Assembly (NCBI GenBank): GCA_037903355.1
Contig: JBAJFE010000025.1
Coordinates: 992,001-1,056,000, forward strand
From: Trichuris trichiura
Taxonomy: Eukaryota > Nematoda > Enoplea > Trichinellida > Trichuridae
DNA: 64,000 nt
Direction: 5' to 3'
This document shows, piece after piece, positions 12,316 to 23,740 of this stretch (position 1 is the stretch's first letter; the number at the start of each line of letters is the position of its first letter). The notes below the pieces were generated by a model, which was given only the letters and a program-made list of their open reading frames with translations, searched no databases and was not told the DNA's origin. The translations under genes and the position numbers were made by a program.

Positions 12316-12375
12316 CTTCATTTAGAGTTCAGCTATACGTATTGACCTGACCTCAGGTTTTCTTTTTGTTCACTC

Positions 12376-12381
12376 AATAAA
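12376..12381 (+). promoter_or_regulatory. Polyadenylation signal of START gene
   Basis: AATAAA lies 60 bases after the TAG at 12313-12315, between two converging genes. Confidence 0.6.
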
Positions 12382-12642
12382 CGTATTAACAATTAACAGG
12401 TTGCCTTCGCTGCGTATACTACAGCACTGTTGGCCTATCGGAAAGCAACTATTAAAAGTCAAGTTGCGTTAATGGATTGATCTGAATTGAAAACTCAAGT
12501 TTTACACGCAAACACAGCGCAGGGCTCACCGCAATGGAGAATGAAATCTTTACTCGAGAGCTCGAACAGGCATGATTCACCCGGCGACGTTGCGTACTGA
12601 CGACAATCGTACAATTTGGGAACTGCCCGTGGATAAAACTTG

Positions 12643-14878
12643 TCATTCTTCGCGCGCGGACGGCACTGATTCTTCCAACTTGCTTATGCGATCGTCCCAA
12701 TGAACAAAACAACGCGACATGACATTAACAAACGCCATATAATTGCGTTGAACCTGTTCAGCCGCGGAACAAAACCTGAATAAAAAGAAAACGCTGTTCA
12801 AAATGGAAGAAGGTCGCTTGAAAATCTACTCTTGGATGTCCATTTCTATGGCACGTTGGTTGGCAGCCAAAGAGTTTGCCTGACTAGTCATCGAAGCGGC
12901 GCTGCGTATAGGCTCGGAATCTAGTATGGGAGCCATTTTTTGAACCGCTTCTAGTTGTTGTGCCATATTTTCCATTTTGTCGCCCAACAGCTTGATAAAA
13001 TGCATCTTTGCGTTCGTCGAAAGCACATTCTGCAAAAAACGGCACGAAATAAAAAAAAATAAAAACGTATTTAAGCGATTAAAGGCTTCGGATAACAATC
13101 GTCAACAACCATGTAAACATATTTTGCAAAAGCTTTGCTAAAACATGTCTTCGTAAAATGGTATTATTAGCAACTTTGTACGAGCAAAAATTTAACGGAT
13201 GTTTCCCCATGGCGGGACTGCATTAAAAATTTAATATATCAGAAAAACAGCAGCACCTGAGTAGTAATACTTGCTTATTATCGTATAGGTGAATATTATA
13301 AGCCAAAGAAAGTAGGTAGCAAATCTTCTCGAGCTTTATTCATCCATCAACTCAAATCTACCGTTGACTTTTTATGATAATCAGGTTCGATTATGTGTCA
13401 GCGCGCGCGCGGCCCTACGACAATCGTAGGCTTGCTACGACACGGCCTGCGAATAAGCCTTATGATAGCTGCATAGTTCTCCCCTTACATAAGCTTAAGC
13501 TTATGTGCAGCTTCTGGCTGACATAAAGCCAATATACAATGGCCAGCACGCTTTTTTAAAGAATTAAAACAGGGACGTATGCCGAGAGGTCATTGGAAAT
13601 GAGCATCACTAAAAGCCAACGTTAAGGTGGGGCGATGGATAATTAAAGCATTGTTTCTAATATATGTGATCAAGATTCCGAGAAACCACGAACTTCACTT
13701 CCAAACACCGTTCCCTGGAGAAAGAGGATTAAGCAAACGTGAACAGCGAAGCATTTTTATTAAGGCAACCCATCGCGTTTGAAAAATTAAAGCAACCGGT
13801 GATAGCTACAGCCCTTCAATGCGCGCGCGCCAGTTGCTATAGTACCTGCAAATCATAAAGCTTTAAATAGTCAAACTGCTTTTAAAATAATCAAGCGTAA
13901 AGCTAATGCCGGACAAAGTGACAAAGGTGCATTCCACTTTCTTTGCTCACATACAATTGCTGCCAACCGATGAGCTCGTTATACAAATTGGATATATGGC
14001 AAAACAAATTCTTTAGGCATTTTTCTCGGATCGGATATTCACACGCTAAGATTTTAAGGGAAAAAGATTTAGGCTAGTCAGTTTAAAGCGGTTTTACGAT
14101 ATTACATTCGAAGAACGCAAATTTTAACGTTTAAAACAGTAATTGCCTGTGTAAGCACGTTATCACATTTTAGATAGCATCAAAATATTCTGAAATAAGA
14201 TAACTTGACGGAATTAGCGCGCAGACACTTTTCTAAGGGATTAGTGAATAAAATCGCCCAAGTAACAAAGTTAAGAGCACCGTTTGCTGAGAAAAACTTG
14301 TTTGATCTTAAACGTTGCATTATCGGCTTTTATGCTTCATAGAAGAATAAGCGAGTCTTAAACTTGATCTAAAGTAGCTATAAATTAAGGATTTAAAAGG
14401 GTTTCAAAAGACACCGCTGTAATAAGTGCATTTCAACAGCGTTTCTGCTTCAATTGCATATGTGCTTTCAGTTAGGCGTATAAACGACAACTTCGCGAGA
14501 GAAAAAACTTACATAAACATACGGTAAGTTAACGCAAAGAACAGCTGGTTTACGTTGGCAGCGAACTGGCCATGCTTGAACAACGGTAAAATGGGAAACT
14601 TACTTGCGTAGTCGGCTTACGAGTCACCGACAACAACGGATTTTGCAATTGTTCCATCGACTTATTAATCTGAAAACATTTTTTGAAAAATCAAACGGAA
14701 TTCAATGGCAATTCCTAACGCTTTCGTGGGCGGTAGTTGCTTGAGAAACTTTTTCTCGAATTTCTTCGATCGACTGCACCAAAGAAGTGGCGTTTTCTGG
14801 GCTTTTGTCTTCTTTCTCTCGTTGTAACAACTTTTCAAGTCTTTCTATTCCCGATTCCAGTTGATTAAGCACTTCCAT
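12643..14878 (-). CDS. DCTN3: Dynactin subunit 3 (p24/p22)
   Basis: Four minus-strand exons join in phase: 14878-14720, 14669-14604, 13029-12830 and 12775-12643, giving 185 residues against 186 in human DCTN3. The protein is almost all coiled coil. It begins 'MEVLNQLESGIERLEKLL', like the human LQRLQARVEELE start. It then has 'LEAVQKMAPILDSEPIRS' (human LEQVNALVPMLDSASIK) and ends with 'FVHWDDRISKLEESVPSAREE' (human FVQWDELLCQLE). DCTN3 is a shoulder subunit of dynactin, the dynein adaptor for cargo transport. The donor after exon 3 is GA|GTAGAT, so unspliced reading hits a TAG at once, which could make a gene finder truncate the protein. Intron 2 (13030-14603) is long for this locus. The assignment is firm because size, order and C-terminus all agree. 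Confidence 0.88.
13030..14603 (-). other. DCTN3 intron 2, AT-rich, no nested gene seen
   Basis: The 1.57-kb intron starts GTAAGT and ends TTTTTTGCAG. It holds short GCGCGC alternations at about 13402 and 13820 and a TAAGCTTAAGCTTA palindrome near 13490. No open frame of note is present on either strand. Confidence 0.6.
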
Positions 14879-15836
14879 AGCCAAGAAAATGGATAAACTT
14901 TAAACAACCGTCCGTCCACTTTGCAAATGATGCTCACGCTTTACTGAAAACCATAGTATTCGCCAAAGTTGACATCAGCCGTTCAATCGTCACGTTGCCT
15001 TTGTTATTGTGTCATATCGCAGTTTTATTGTTAAATAGGGAATGTTCATTTGGAGAAAATAAAACTTTTACATTGCGTAGTTTGTTGAACGCTGATGTCT
15101 AATGACCACGGCCGATCCTAAAGTTTTGTATTTCTTAAATAAACCTTTTCTATCCAACAAGAAAACCTCAGCGAACTGCGTGGTCTTGTTCCCAACTATC
15201 CAACTTGAAACATTGTAAGAAACTGAAAATATTTTTTAAAACCGTTAGTATGCTCTGTAAAAAATAGATTTCTGTGCCATTCGCTTTTTCAATGACTATT
15301 ACGCTACTAATGGGAGCAGCGCTTTCGTAGCGCAACTCTCGTAATTATAAACAAAGCAGCATTAGTGTGATAGCATTGTCTGGCTTAATCGATTAAAAGT
15401 GGGCATTTTTAGGCAAATTTTTTAAAACTATTCAATGTCAAGTACTGTACTCAATCCAGCAGAGGACCGGTACCTCAACATCTTTTTTTCTAGTTTACCT
15501 GATTACCTTAATAGGTGTACTGTACTTGCGATTTTCTTTGTTTCAGCAAAAACGCATCAGCAGCTTGGACGAAACTTTGCCGAAGCATGTCCGCGCAACT
15601 TTTAAGTAACAATTTTGACACTTTCGGCCGTGAAGGCAAAGATCCATTTTTTTGTTGCACCATTCATTGAAGAGGGATTTGTATAGGGTAGAATTGGTAG
15701 GCAACTACGCTATGGCCATTTTGCAAGAATGGAAGTGAAGACAGCCCTGTCTGAGACGTTTAAGAATCGAAAAAGAGCGGAAGTCACGGGGAACAACACA
15801 GCAAGATTGGCATAGGACTGAAAACGTACGATGCGA
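14879..15836. other. Intergenic between DCTN3 start and SNX27 stop
   Basis: About 960 bases separate the DCTN3 start codon from the SNX27 stop, both on the minus strand. It must carry the SNX27 3' UTR and the DCTN3 promoter. No canonical AATAAA (TTTATT on this strand) was found close to the SNX27 stop. Confidence 0.5.
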
Positions 15837-18800
15837 TCATCCAACAGCGGAGCGTTCTTCGTTTATGCGCTGAAAGCAGTTGCAAAGGTAGTGCGCCTGC
15901 AATAAATGAAAATTTAGAAACAAAAACGTCAAAAACAGTAACTCACAAACTGAGAGTACAGCTTCACTTGGACTGACTTGCAATTCGAACCTCCACATTC
16001 AAAGGAAAAAACACCCTCGTCGCTGACCGCGCAGGATACAATGTCCGGCCAGGCGAACTGGACGGGTTCACCATTTGGCGAGCCATTTCCATTGCATGCT
16101 TGCAAGGTCAGGCAGTCGAAAGACACTGAAACAATTGCATGACTATTGCCGTGCCAATCCGACGGACAAGGCGGAAAGGAAACCGCTGCGTAGCCAGGAA
16201 ATGATCGAACGAGATTCAAATACTAAAACTGACTAATTCTAGCAACTATATCGTCGTTGTACTGCACCTACCTCTTCCTTACGCTGCACATCCTGCAGCG
16301 CTTTCAGCTCGTGCATTTTTCCTTCCGCGCAAACGTGACCATTGTTGACGTCATTGACCGCCTACGCAGAGCGAAGTGCATTAACGAAGATCCAAAGCTT
16401 AAAACTGCGCTATGGAACAAAAACGATAAAAGCATCTCATCGTAAACAGCCGAAATCTAGTGACGGGATGTACAGTGGCCATAATTTCCGACTCATTATT
16501 ACGATGGTTATGGCGAAAGAAACGTTATTCTGAAACCATCATACTGAATGAAGGTTTGCATAAGTTCTTCGCGTTTTTCAATAGCCGACTGCTCACGCTT
16601 TCAATTGGCCATTTGCAAGCACCTTCAAAAGTTCAAAAGACAAGAGTATAGCTACTAAACAGAAAATTTTCAGGTTCGACTAATGAGATACGGTAGATTT
16701 GAAAATTCAAATTTATGCCACGCGAAAAAGGCTTAATCGTATAAACATAAGCGCCTTGCGCGCTTGGTCGCTATGGTCATTTTAAAGTTTAAAGCGATGG
16801 AAGCGATAGGCGTGGAATATCAAAGTTTAAAACATGCTAAAACGAATTGCCGCTTTTCATTGCAACGGACAGTGCTTTGCCATGCGTCTTCGAAGAAGGT
16901 GCTTAAACTTGCTTCTCCGACTACGCTCCATAATAAGCAGTAAAAATAAAGGAGAAAACAAACGACGACGAAGCGACAACAGGTAAACTTATCACTATTA
17001 TAACCTTAGCCAAAACGCGCAGCATCTAATGTTCTGCTGTCCCAGGATTGGTACGGATAGAGAATATCTGATACCGAAGAAACGACAATGAATGCATCCA
17101 ATGGATCAGCCGCCACTACTTCGAAAAACACAAAAAGTGGCTCGCCGACCACCGCTCCCGAAAGAAGCTTACCGGCAAGCAGCATAGGCTCAAGTATAGT
17201 CAGGGTAGGTAAACATATTTGGGCCCATTTCTTTTTTGCAACTAATTAAATCAATCCAAGGATCCCGTCATGCAGGAAGAGTACTATTACGGACATTTGC
17301 CAAGACCTGATACGGAAGTTTTACTATTGACTGATGGTGAATTCCTGGTACGCCGTGGTCGACAAGAGGGTCAGGGCATTAGCCAATTCTGCATATCCGT
17401 TCGCTCCACTGGACGTTGCCATCACATCGCCATCCTACGGGATACTAAGGTTTGCTACTATTCGTTGCCATAAGCACAGAGCGAATATGCTTTAGAACAA
17501 GTATATGCTTGAGGGTCAAAGTTTTCCAACCGTTTCCGACCTTATATCCTACTACATGCGTACAAAGCAGCGGCTGACCATCGAGTCCGGTGCCATCATT
17601 GCAAAACCGGTCAAAAGAGCCGACTGGATCATTCCAAACAGTTACATAACGCTTTTGAAAAAAATTGGCGAGGCAACAAAGCCAACCAAGCACGCTTGGA
17701 TACTTGCCAAAATGACCGTCCATTTTTTGCAGGGTACTTTCGGCGAAGTTTGGAAAGCCGAGTTGAAAATGCCCAAAAACGTATTTCCAACATTGGTAGC
17801 GATCAAGTTCTTGAAATTGGGCAACGTCCCATTAGCGGAAAAGAAAACTTTCTACGACGAGTGCCGTCGAATGCGTCAGCTGCGCCACGAAAATGTGGTC
17901 CGATTCAAAGGTGTCGCACTGGACGTGGAACCTGTCAAGCTAGCCATGGAGCTTTGCGACAGTAAGCCGCTTGCGCAATTCAAATTTCATTTTTACACCC
18001 GTGACGTATTCATGTACAATAAGATTCCATGATATATCATTTGAAAAACGAAGGACCAGTGTCACCCATTAGAAAAACTCTCTATTGCGTTCACATAGCC
18101 AGAGGCATGGAATATTTGGCCAACGAAAATTGCATACACCGGTGGGATATTATGTAAATTCTACACAGGGGGAATCGGATTATTTAAAATTTAGCGATCT
18201 GGCCGCGCGTAATTGCCTTCTCAAAATGGGAAGAGTTAAAATTGCCGACTTGGGGATGGCACGAACAGGCAGCGTCTACAAAATGAAGGACGATCGATCG
18301 AAGCTATTGCCAATCAAATGGTTACCACCGGATACGCTGAAAACACGTTAGCCAAAGTACGAATGTTTAAGCGAAATGCCATGCACGTCCGATTGCAGGT
18401 GTGTACACGGAAAAATCGGACGTTTGGGCTTTTGGCATTACAATGTGGGAAATCTACTCGGACGCAATGTCGCCATACAAGGAATTTGTCAAAAAGTGTA
18501 ATACAGTCGATATTATGGTAGCCTTGGTGCACGCCATTGAAAAAGGTAAACCCGACCGACCGAAAAATCATCAAGCAAACATAATTGGCACATATTTTCA
18601 CAGGTTATCGAATGACTCCGCCAGAGTGTACTCCCGAAGCTGTTAAGCGGCTCATGCTTGCATGCTGGAATTCCGACGCCAACAGGCGCCCACGGTTCAG
18701 CCATTTAAGGCAACAATTGGAGCAGTGCTACAAAGCTATGGGCGGTGATTTGACTGAACAGTAAGGCTAGACGTAATGCTTCAACACCGGTAAACAGCCG

Positions 18801-21800
18801 TCCGTATTTTAAATAAATTCGCAAAAGATTGGCCGTACTATCAAACCACCAATAGAATAATGGCGCCTTTGAAAAAAAACGTCATTTTTTTAGTAAAAAG
18901 CAAAATCTGCATTTTTAAGAAAGCATAATGAAAACTATTCGAGAACAAGGAGCTGAGAAAGGAAACGTAAAAATTCAGCCAAAAGCTTGCAACAGATTTT
19001 TAAAAATAAGTCTCCCATTTTGTTGAGATCCGTAAAAAAATTGAACTGAAGCAATCAAGCTTAACATGTTGGCAACTTGATATAAGGCAACAACACTGAA
19101 AAGTTTCAAGTAACCGCATTTTTCGTCAACTACCGCCTTGGAAGAAACTTTCGGCATTTTGCTAACAAAAGGAAGTATTTTATAAAAATAATTAACATTG
19201 CTTCTTTTTGTTTTATTCCGATTCTGTTGCGCGCTAATTTTTCTTGAAAATATCTACTTTTTTCTGCGCCATTTTTGTTAAAGCCACTCCTGCGTGTTGA
19301 ATGCAGGCACAAAAGCATTCATACTGTAAAGAAACGTGAATCAGCCTAATGCGGTAACAAAAAGATAGCTAAAAGAATAAATGTATACCTATTTAAAAAT
19401 TCAAATGACAACTGAGCATTTCTCTTTTTAAAAAGACTACCTACTTTTCTTTTCCACCTTACTGTAATTTCAAAAGAGAGGTTTGCGTAAAGTAAATAAC
19501 GCCGTAACGCAGTTGACGAAAATGAAAAGTGGCGCTGCCAACGGACAATGTTAAGTAGTCACACCGAACCGGCAAAATTTGTGAACAGATCTCTCGAATT
19601 AGCGAGTTATATGCAATATTCGAGTGCGCTTCAACTTGACCTAACTTGACTTCAACTCAACTTGACCTGAACCAGCTTAACTTCAAGTCAGCAAGGCCTA
19701 GAAGCAATTAGGTCTTATTGCCATAGTTGCATTCATGCAAACAATTTGCTCGGTGTAAACCCAGTATACTTATTACATACAAGGTATGTATACTAACTAC
19801 ACAGCCAGCACGTATTTATGCAGTACGCAAGTACTACGCAGAAGTAAACTACTTTCTGTTCTCCATAGTTTCTACAACATATGCATAATACAGAGGTTGC
19901 ATATGGTACACATTTAAGATATTCATGGAACTTGTGGCATTCACGCGGTATACTTTGCCCATAAGCAGAATACCTGCTACAGCCATGGTTTTTAGTATAT
20001 ATGCTGTATGTATTTGCATACGGGAAATATTTACGTAATATATGACTTCTACGTGGTACACACTGCTTAAAAATAGGATAGCTATGGCACAAATGGTCTC
20101 TACGGCAAGATGCGGTATCTATGTTGTATATATTTGCATAATGGGAATATTTGGTGTATATATGGCATAAACACAATACGCATTGTTTATAAGTAGCATA
20201 TTTGCGGTATACAGGCTCTACGGCTTTACATGCACTATCTGTGGTATATATTTCCTACAGGACATATTTATGTCATATGCGGTAAGGGTATGGTACACTG
20301 CACATGTACCGTAGAGACAGTAGATATTACAAATATCGTCTTTATAAGCACCATATACCTTGTGTATGCTACAGGCGCCAAAAACAATCCATCCGTACGA
20401 CATTGTGCATTATAAACACTACGCGTGTGCCTGCAGATCTGAGATATCACAGATATTTAAAATTAATTTATACCGCAACCATACCATACATGAGATAATT
20501 ATGTCCTGCAGGCAAACAGATACCATGGATAGTGCACGTATAACCGCAAAGCTTGTATATCACAGATATCCCATTTATGAACAATGTATACTATGTTTAT
20601 CTCGTATATACACAAATAGTTCCAACATGCAAATATATACAACATAGATGCCGCGTCTATGCCGTATAGGCCATTTACGCCATCGATATCCTATTTATAA
20701 GCAACGTGTACCACGTAGAAGTAATACATAACGTAAATGTTCCTCGTATGCAAATTCACAAAGCATACACACTACATGTGTACCACAGAAACTGTGGCTA
20801 TAGCCGGTATTCTGCTTATAGGCAAAACATACAGCGTGAATGTCGCAAATTCCATTAACATTTTAGATGTATACCATATACAATTTCTATAGTATTCATA
20901 TGTTGTAGACACTTTGGAGAACAAAAAATAGTTTACGTGTAACGTGTATTGCGTACATATGTTCCGACGTTGTAGTTAGTTCATGTACTTTCTATATACT
21001 AAGTATACTGGATTTATACCGAGCAGGTTGTGTACGTAGGAGGCAATAGGATCAGGTGGGACAAGTCGCACTGCTCCGGCAATATTTTTATTGAACGCGA
21101 CCAGCTTTTAAACGGGCCCACTGAAAACCATACTTCTGCCGGGGGTCAAAAAATCGTTTACAAAAAAACCTGTTTTAGAAATTTTTGCTATAGGTAGAGT
21201 TAATATTCAAAATTGCGTAGTATAGTCTTTTGCCGCTAACCTAGTACGGTAAGGTCTTGATTATCACAATAATTTGAACTGGGGGAACTAAGATAAGGCA
21301 ACATTCGTATAATCAAAAATTTCCCGTTTCTTCTACTTTGTAGCGTACCTGTAAATTATTTCAAGGTTTATTCCTTAATCACAACCCTTATACCGCAGTA
21401 CATAATTACTTAAGCAATAAGATTAAAATGAAAAGTCCAACCTTTATTTATTAAAAACCTGTTACAGACGCTGTTTAAAGGTGGTCAAGCGTTTCTTTCC
21501 TGCTGAAGTACGCTATTTTTAAAAGGTGACAAATTACGTATGAAAATATCTTAGCAAATCGCTATGCAGTTGAATAGTCTTCGGAAAATTTCGTTTCCTC
21601 GAAAACTAATTATGGCAAAAAAGTAAAGCTAATCAAATGAATAATTAGCATACAAACATGGTTAAAAAACTCGGTTCACTTTAAAAAGCGTTAATTGGAG
21701 CAAAGTCTTTTTAGTTATGCAAATTACTGTTATCACAAGACACCATCGCTATAGATAGGAGCAGTTTGGATATTTTAAAAATCTCAGCCGCCCAGATAAG

Positions 21801-23740
21801 GCGCGTAGCTCTTACCTGCCAAAAAAATAACTTGTGCACGAACTGGTCTTTCTTGCAAAGTTCAATCTCTCTCGTAACATTGAACAACCATCGTTTCAGC
21901 AGTATGCAGGTTACAGCGGCGGAAGAATAATTTTGAATGTACAACGCGTGCGGGCGTTCGGACAACCCGATTTTTCTATCTGCAACCGAGTTGGACGAGA
22001 AGAAATTTTAAAAAGCAGCAAAGCAATTTTTGTCAGCGTACCAAAATTCAAATCGATCATTTCGTACAGGGCAAAACATTTCGCGCATTCTTCGTTCATG
22101 GATAGACGCCCTTGCAAAGACTGCAACAAAAAAAGGTGCAATACCATTACGAATTCCGAACAGAAGCACATACGCGGTAAACCTGCGCACAATTGCTGTC
22201 CTTCTGTACGGTCAACGTAACGCTACTTTGATCCGGCAATAGTATCCTAAGATCCACATCCAAACAAGAAGCCTATGGGGAAAAAATGACATTTACATAA
22301 AATTTGCATTGCGTACACCATTGTCTACCTCGTAAACGTCGGACTCCATTAGAAACGCTTGGATTATATCCGATTCGGCGATCACGCGTACGGAACAAAC
22401 TGAAAAGAAATGAGCGCGAATAATTTATAAAAACTTACGTTGCCTGACCATGCGGCAATAGGAAGCTCGAAACGTAAAGTGTAATAAGGTTACGTAATCA
22501 CGGTAAGCAAGAAAACGAATGAGTAACCGCTTATCTTAATGAACCGTACGCTGTAATCGTATTTGCAGAATGCCAACACGATTGCAAACGAAAACGGCAA
22601 GATAAGATCTAATCTAAAAAAGGCAAACGACGACGAGAACAGGTTATCAAAGGCAAAGCGGCTGCGAATAGTCAACGTTGGACTGGAACTGGTAAAGCGG
22701 ACGGTGTTAATTCGCGTTTGTTCTATTAACCGTCTAAAAAATACCTTTTTCCAAGTATTGCTCCAAGTGTCGTCTTCTTGTATCGAGCTGTTGTTCTCTC
22801 AATGCGAATGGCCATTTGCTTGGAAGTCGAGGAAAGCAGAAGTCGCAAAATTCCGCCTTCAAATACCTATGCAATTGTTCAAATTCACTGTATCGCCTAG
22901 AGCATAGATGACGTCCCGCCATATGGATATTGTAAACCTGAAAGAGGGGATAAGCAAGCTGTATAATCCACTGCAGGAAGGATCGATAAAAAGAAAGAGT
23001 GCTCTTACCACGAACTTTTCTTCGTTCTTTACTACCCATTGAAAAGTAGGCACAGTGATGGGCAGAGAACGTTTTTCAGAGTAGTCGTAAGGAGAGGTTG
23101 AGTTCTCGTCGCTTTGACAAGATGAGTCGATTCGGTCTTGCTCCGATGGGCTAACCGATATTACGGACAAAACCAACTTATCGCCGCTGGCCTTTATCAG
23201 ATCGACAACCTGTTTGTGCGTACCACCTTCCACATTGATACCATTGCTGAACATTTTAAATATAGCAAGCAAAAGTGAAAAAGACCCACCGAATTGATGT
23301 TCAAAAAAGGAATCGATCTTATCAAAATCGATGTGCAACAAGAAAAACGGGATTACGACAGAGTTGCTGCTTGACGGCAAACACAAAGTGGCAACGTAGA
23401 ATCAAACAGCACTGACTTACACTTCCAAAATGCGGTCTCCCTTTAGCATACCGGCTTGCTCGGCCGCTCCACCAGGTACAATGGCACTAACATGTTGCAA
23501 AGGGGCGAACAACTGACCATTTATGCTTCTGTACTGTCCCCCTTCGCTCACCTGACCGCGAACGTTAAAACCGAAGCCTAAACGAATTACCAAACGCTAA
23601 ACAGAAGCGAAAAAAGTCTCTGTTTCACCTGTCTCCGCTTTTTGAATCACAATAACGTGAATGTCTGGATTGTAAGTTTGTACGCGCCGATTATCAACAG
23701 TAGAGCCGCTACGGTCTTCTTCGCTCGAATCGGTGTCCAT
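15837..23740 (-). CDS. SNX27: Sorting nexin 27 (PDZ-PX-FERM)
   Basis: Eleven minus-strand exons join exactly in phase to 512 residues (human 528-541): 23740-23629, 23577-23421, 23246-23009, 22937-22745, 22399-22329, 22272-22174, 22120-22042, 21979-21816, 16361-16272, 16222-15947 and 15896-15837. The PDZ domain (residues ~30-120) has '[19 protein letters not shown]' and '[18 protein letters not shown]', nearly the vertebrate text. The PX domain (~145-255) has '[16 protein letters not shown]', with the PI3P-contact Arg of RRYSEF. The FERM-like part includes '[17 protein letters not shown]', '[13 protein letters not shown]' and a C-terminal F3 module ('[19 protein letters not shown]'). SNX27 binds endosomal PI3P and retromer and recycles PDZ-ligand cargo to the plasma membrane. 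The C-terminus ends soon after '[13 protein letters not shown]', shorter than human. Intron 8 (16362-21815) is 5.45 kb and contains a whole kinase gene on the other strand. Confidence 0.95.
17088..18764 (+). CDS. SH2-domain non-receptor tyrosine kinase, short Fes/Fer-like
   Basis: Eight exons join in phase to 429 residues: 17088-17204, 17261-17449, 17496-17672, 17733-17961, 18024-18141, 18195-18346, 18399-18545 and 18604-18764. A Ser/Thr-rich N-terminus is followed by an SH2 domain (~47-140) with 'GEFLVRRG', whose Arg (R70) binds phosphotyrosine. The kinase domain (~152-415) has '[14 protein letters not shown]' (glycine loop), VAIK Lys186, HRDLAARN (Asp278), then ADLGMAR, which is DLG (295-297) instead of DFG. 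Next come 'KWLPPDTL' (usually KWxAPE), '[15 protein letters not shown]' and a C-terminal RRP motif. There is no F-BAR domain, as in the SH2-kinases multiplied in nematodes (kin-5, spe-8 and frk-1 types), many of them germline-expressed. Intron 3 (17673-17732) has a GC donor. The gene lies inside SNX27 intron 8 on the opposite strand. Confidence 0.88.
18812..18817 (+). promoter_or_regulatory. Polyadenylation signal of SH2-kinase gene
   Basis: AATAAA lies 48 bases after the kinase stop codon (18762-18764), so the kinase transcript can end inside the SNX27 intron. Confidence 0.6.
18818..19704. other. SNX27 intron 8 interior, no gene
   Basis: AT-rich intron sequence between the nested kinase gene and the large palindrome. 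Around 19630-19690 there is a CAACTTGACC/ACTTCAACTC low-complexity run. No exon-like frame with splice signals was seen. Confidence 0.5.
19705..21060. repeat. Large imperfect palindrome (fold-back element)
   Basis: The left arm (about 19705-20320) and right arm (about 20420-21060) are diverged reverse complements. Matching blocks, left versus reversed right, include GCTCGGTGTAAACCCAGTAT / GCTCGGTATAAATCCAGTAT, TTTCTGTTCTCCATAG / TTTTTGTTCTCCAAAG, GGCATTCACGCGGTAT / GACATTCACGCTGTAT, AAGCAGAATACC in both, and ACTTCTACGTGGTACAC in both. The arms also contain loosely repeating TATATTTGCAT units. The element sits in SNX27 intron 8. It could be a non-autonomous fold-back transposon; no target-site duplication or transposase was identified. 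Open frames inside are low-complexity and not genes. Confidence 0.85.
21061..21815. other. SNX27 intron 8, 5' end
   Basis: AT-rich sequence leading from the SNX27 exon 8 donor (CAG|GTAAGA, read on the minus strand) to the palindrome. Nothing else is recognisable. Confidence 0.5.

Noticed and set aside
19793..20647. Overlapping open frames of 60-127 codons on both strands
   Set aside because: They lie in the TATA-rich palindrome, are tyrosine/histidine-rich low-complexity translations, and appear on both strands because the arms mirror each other.
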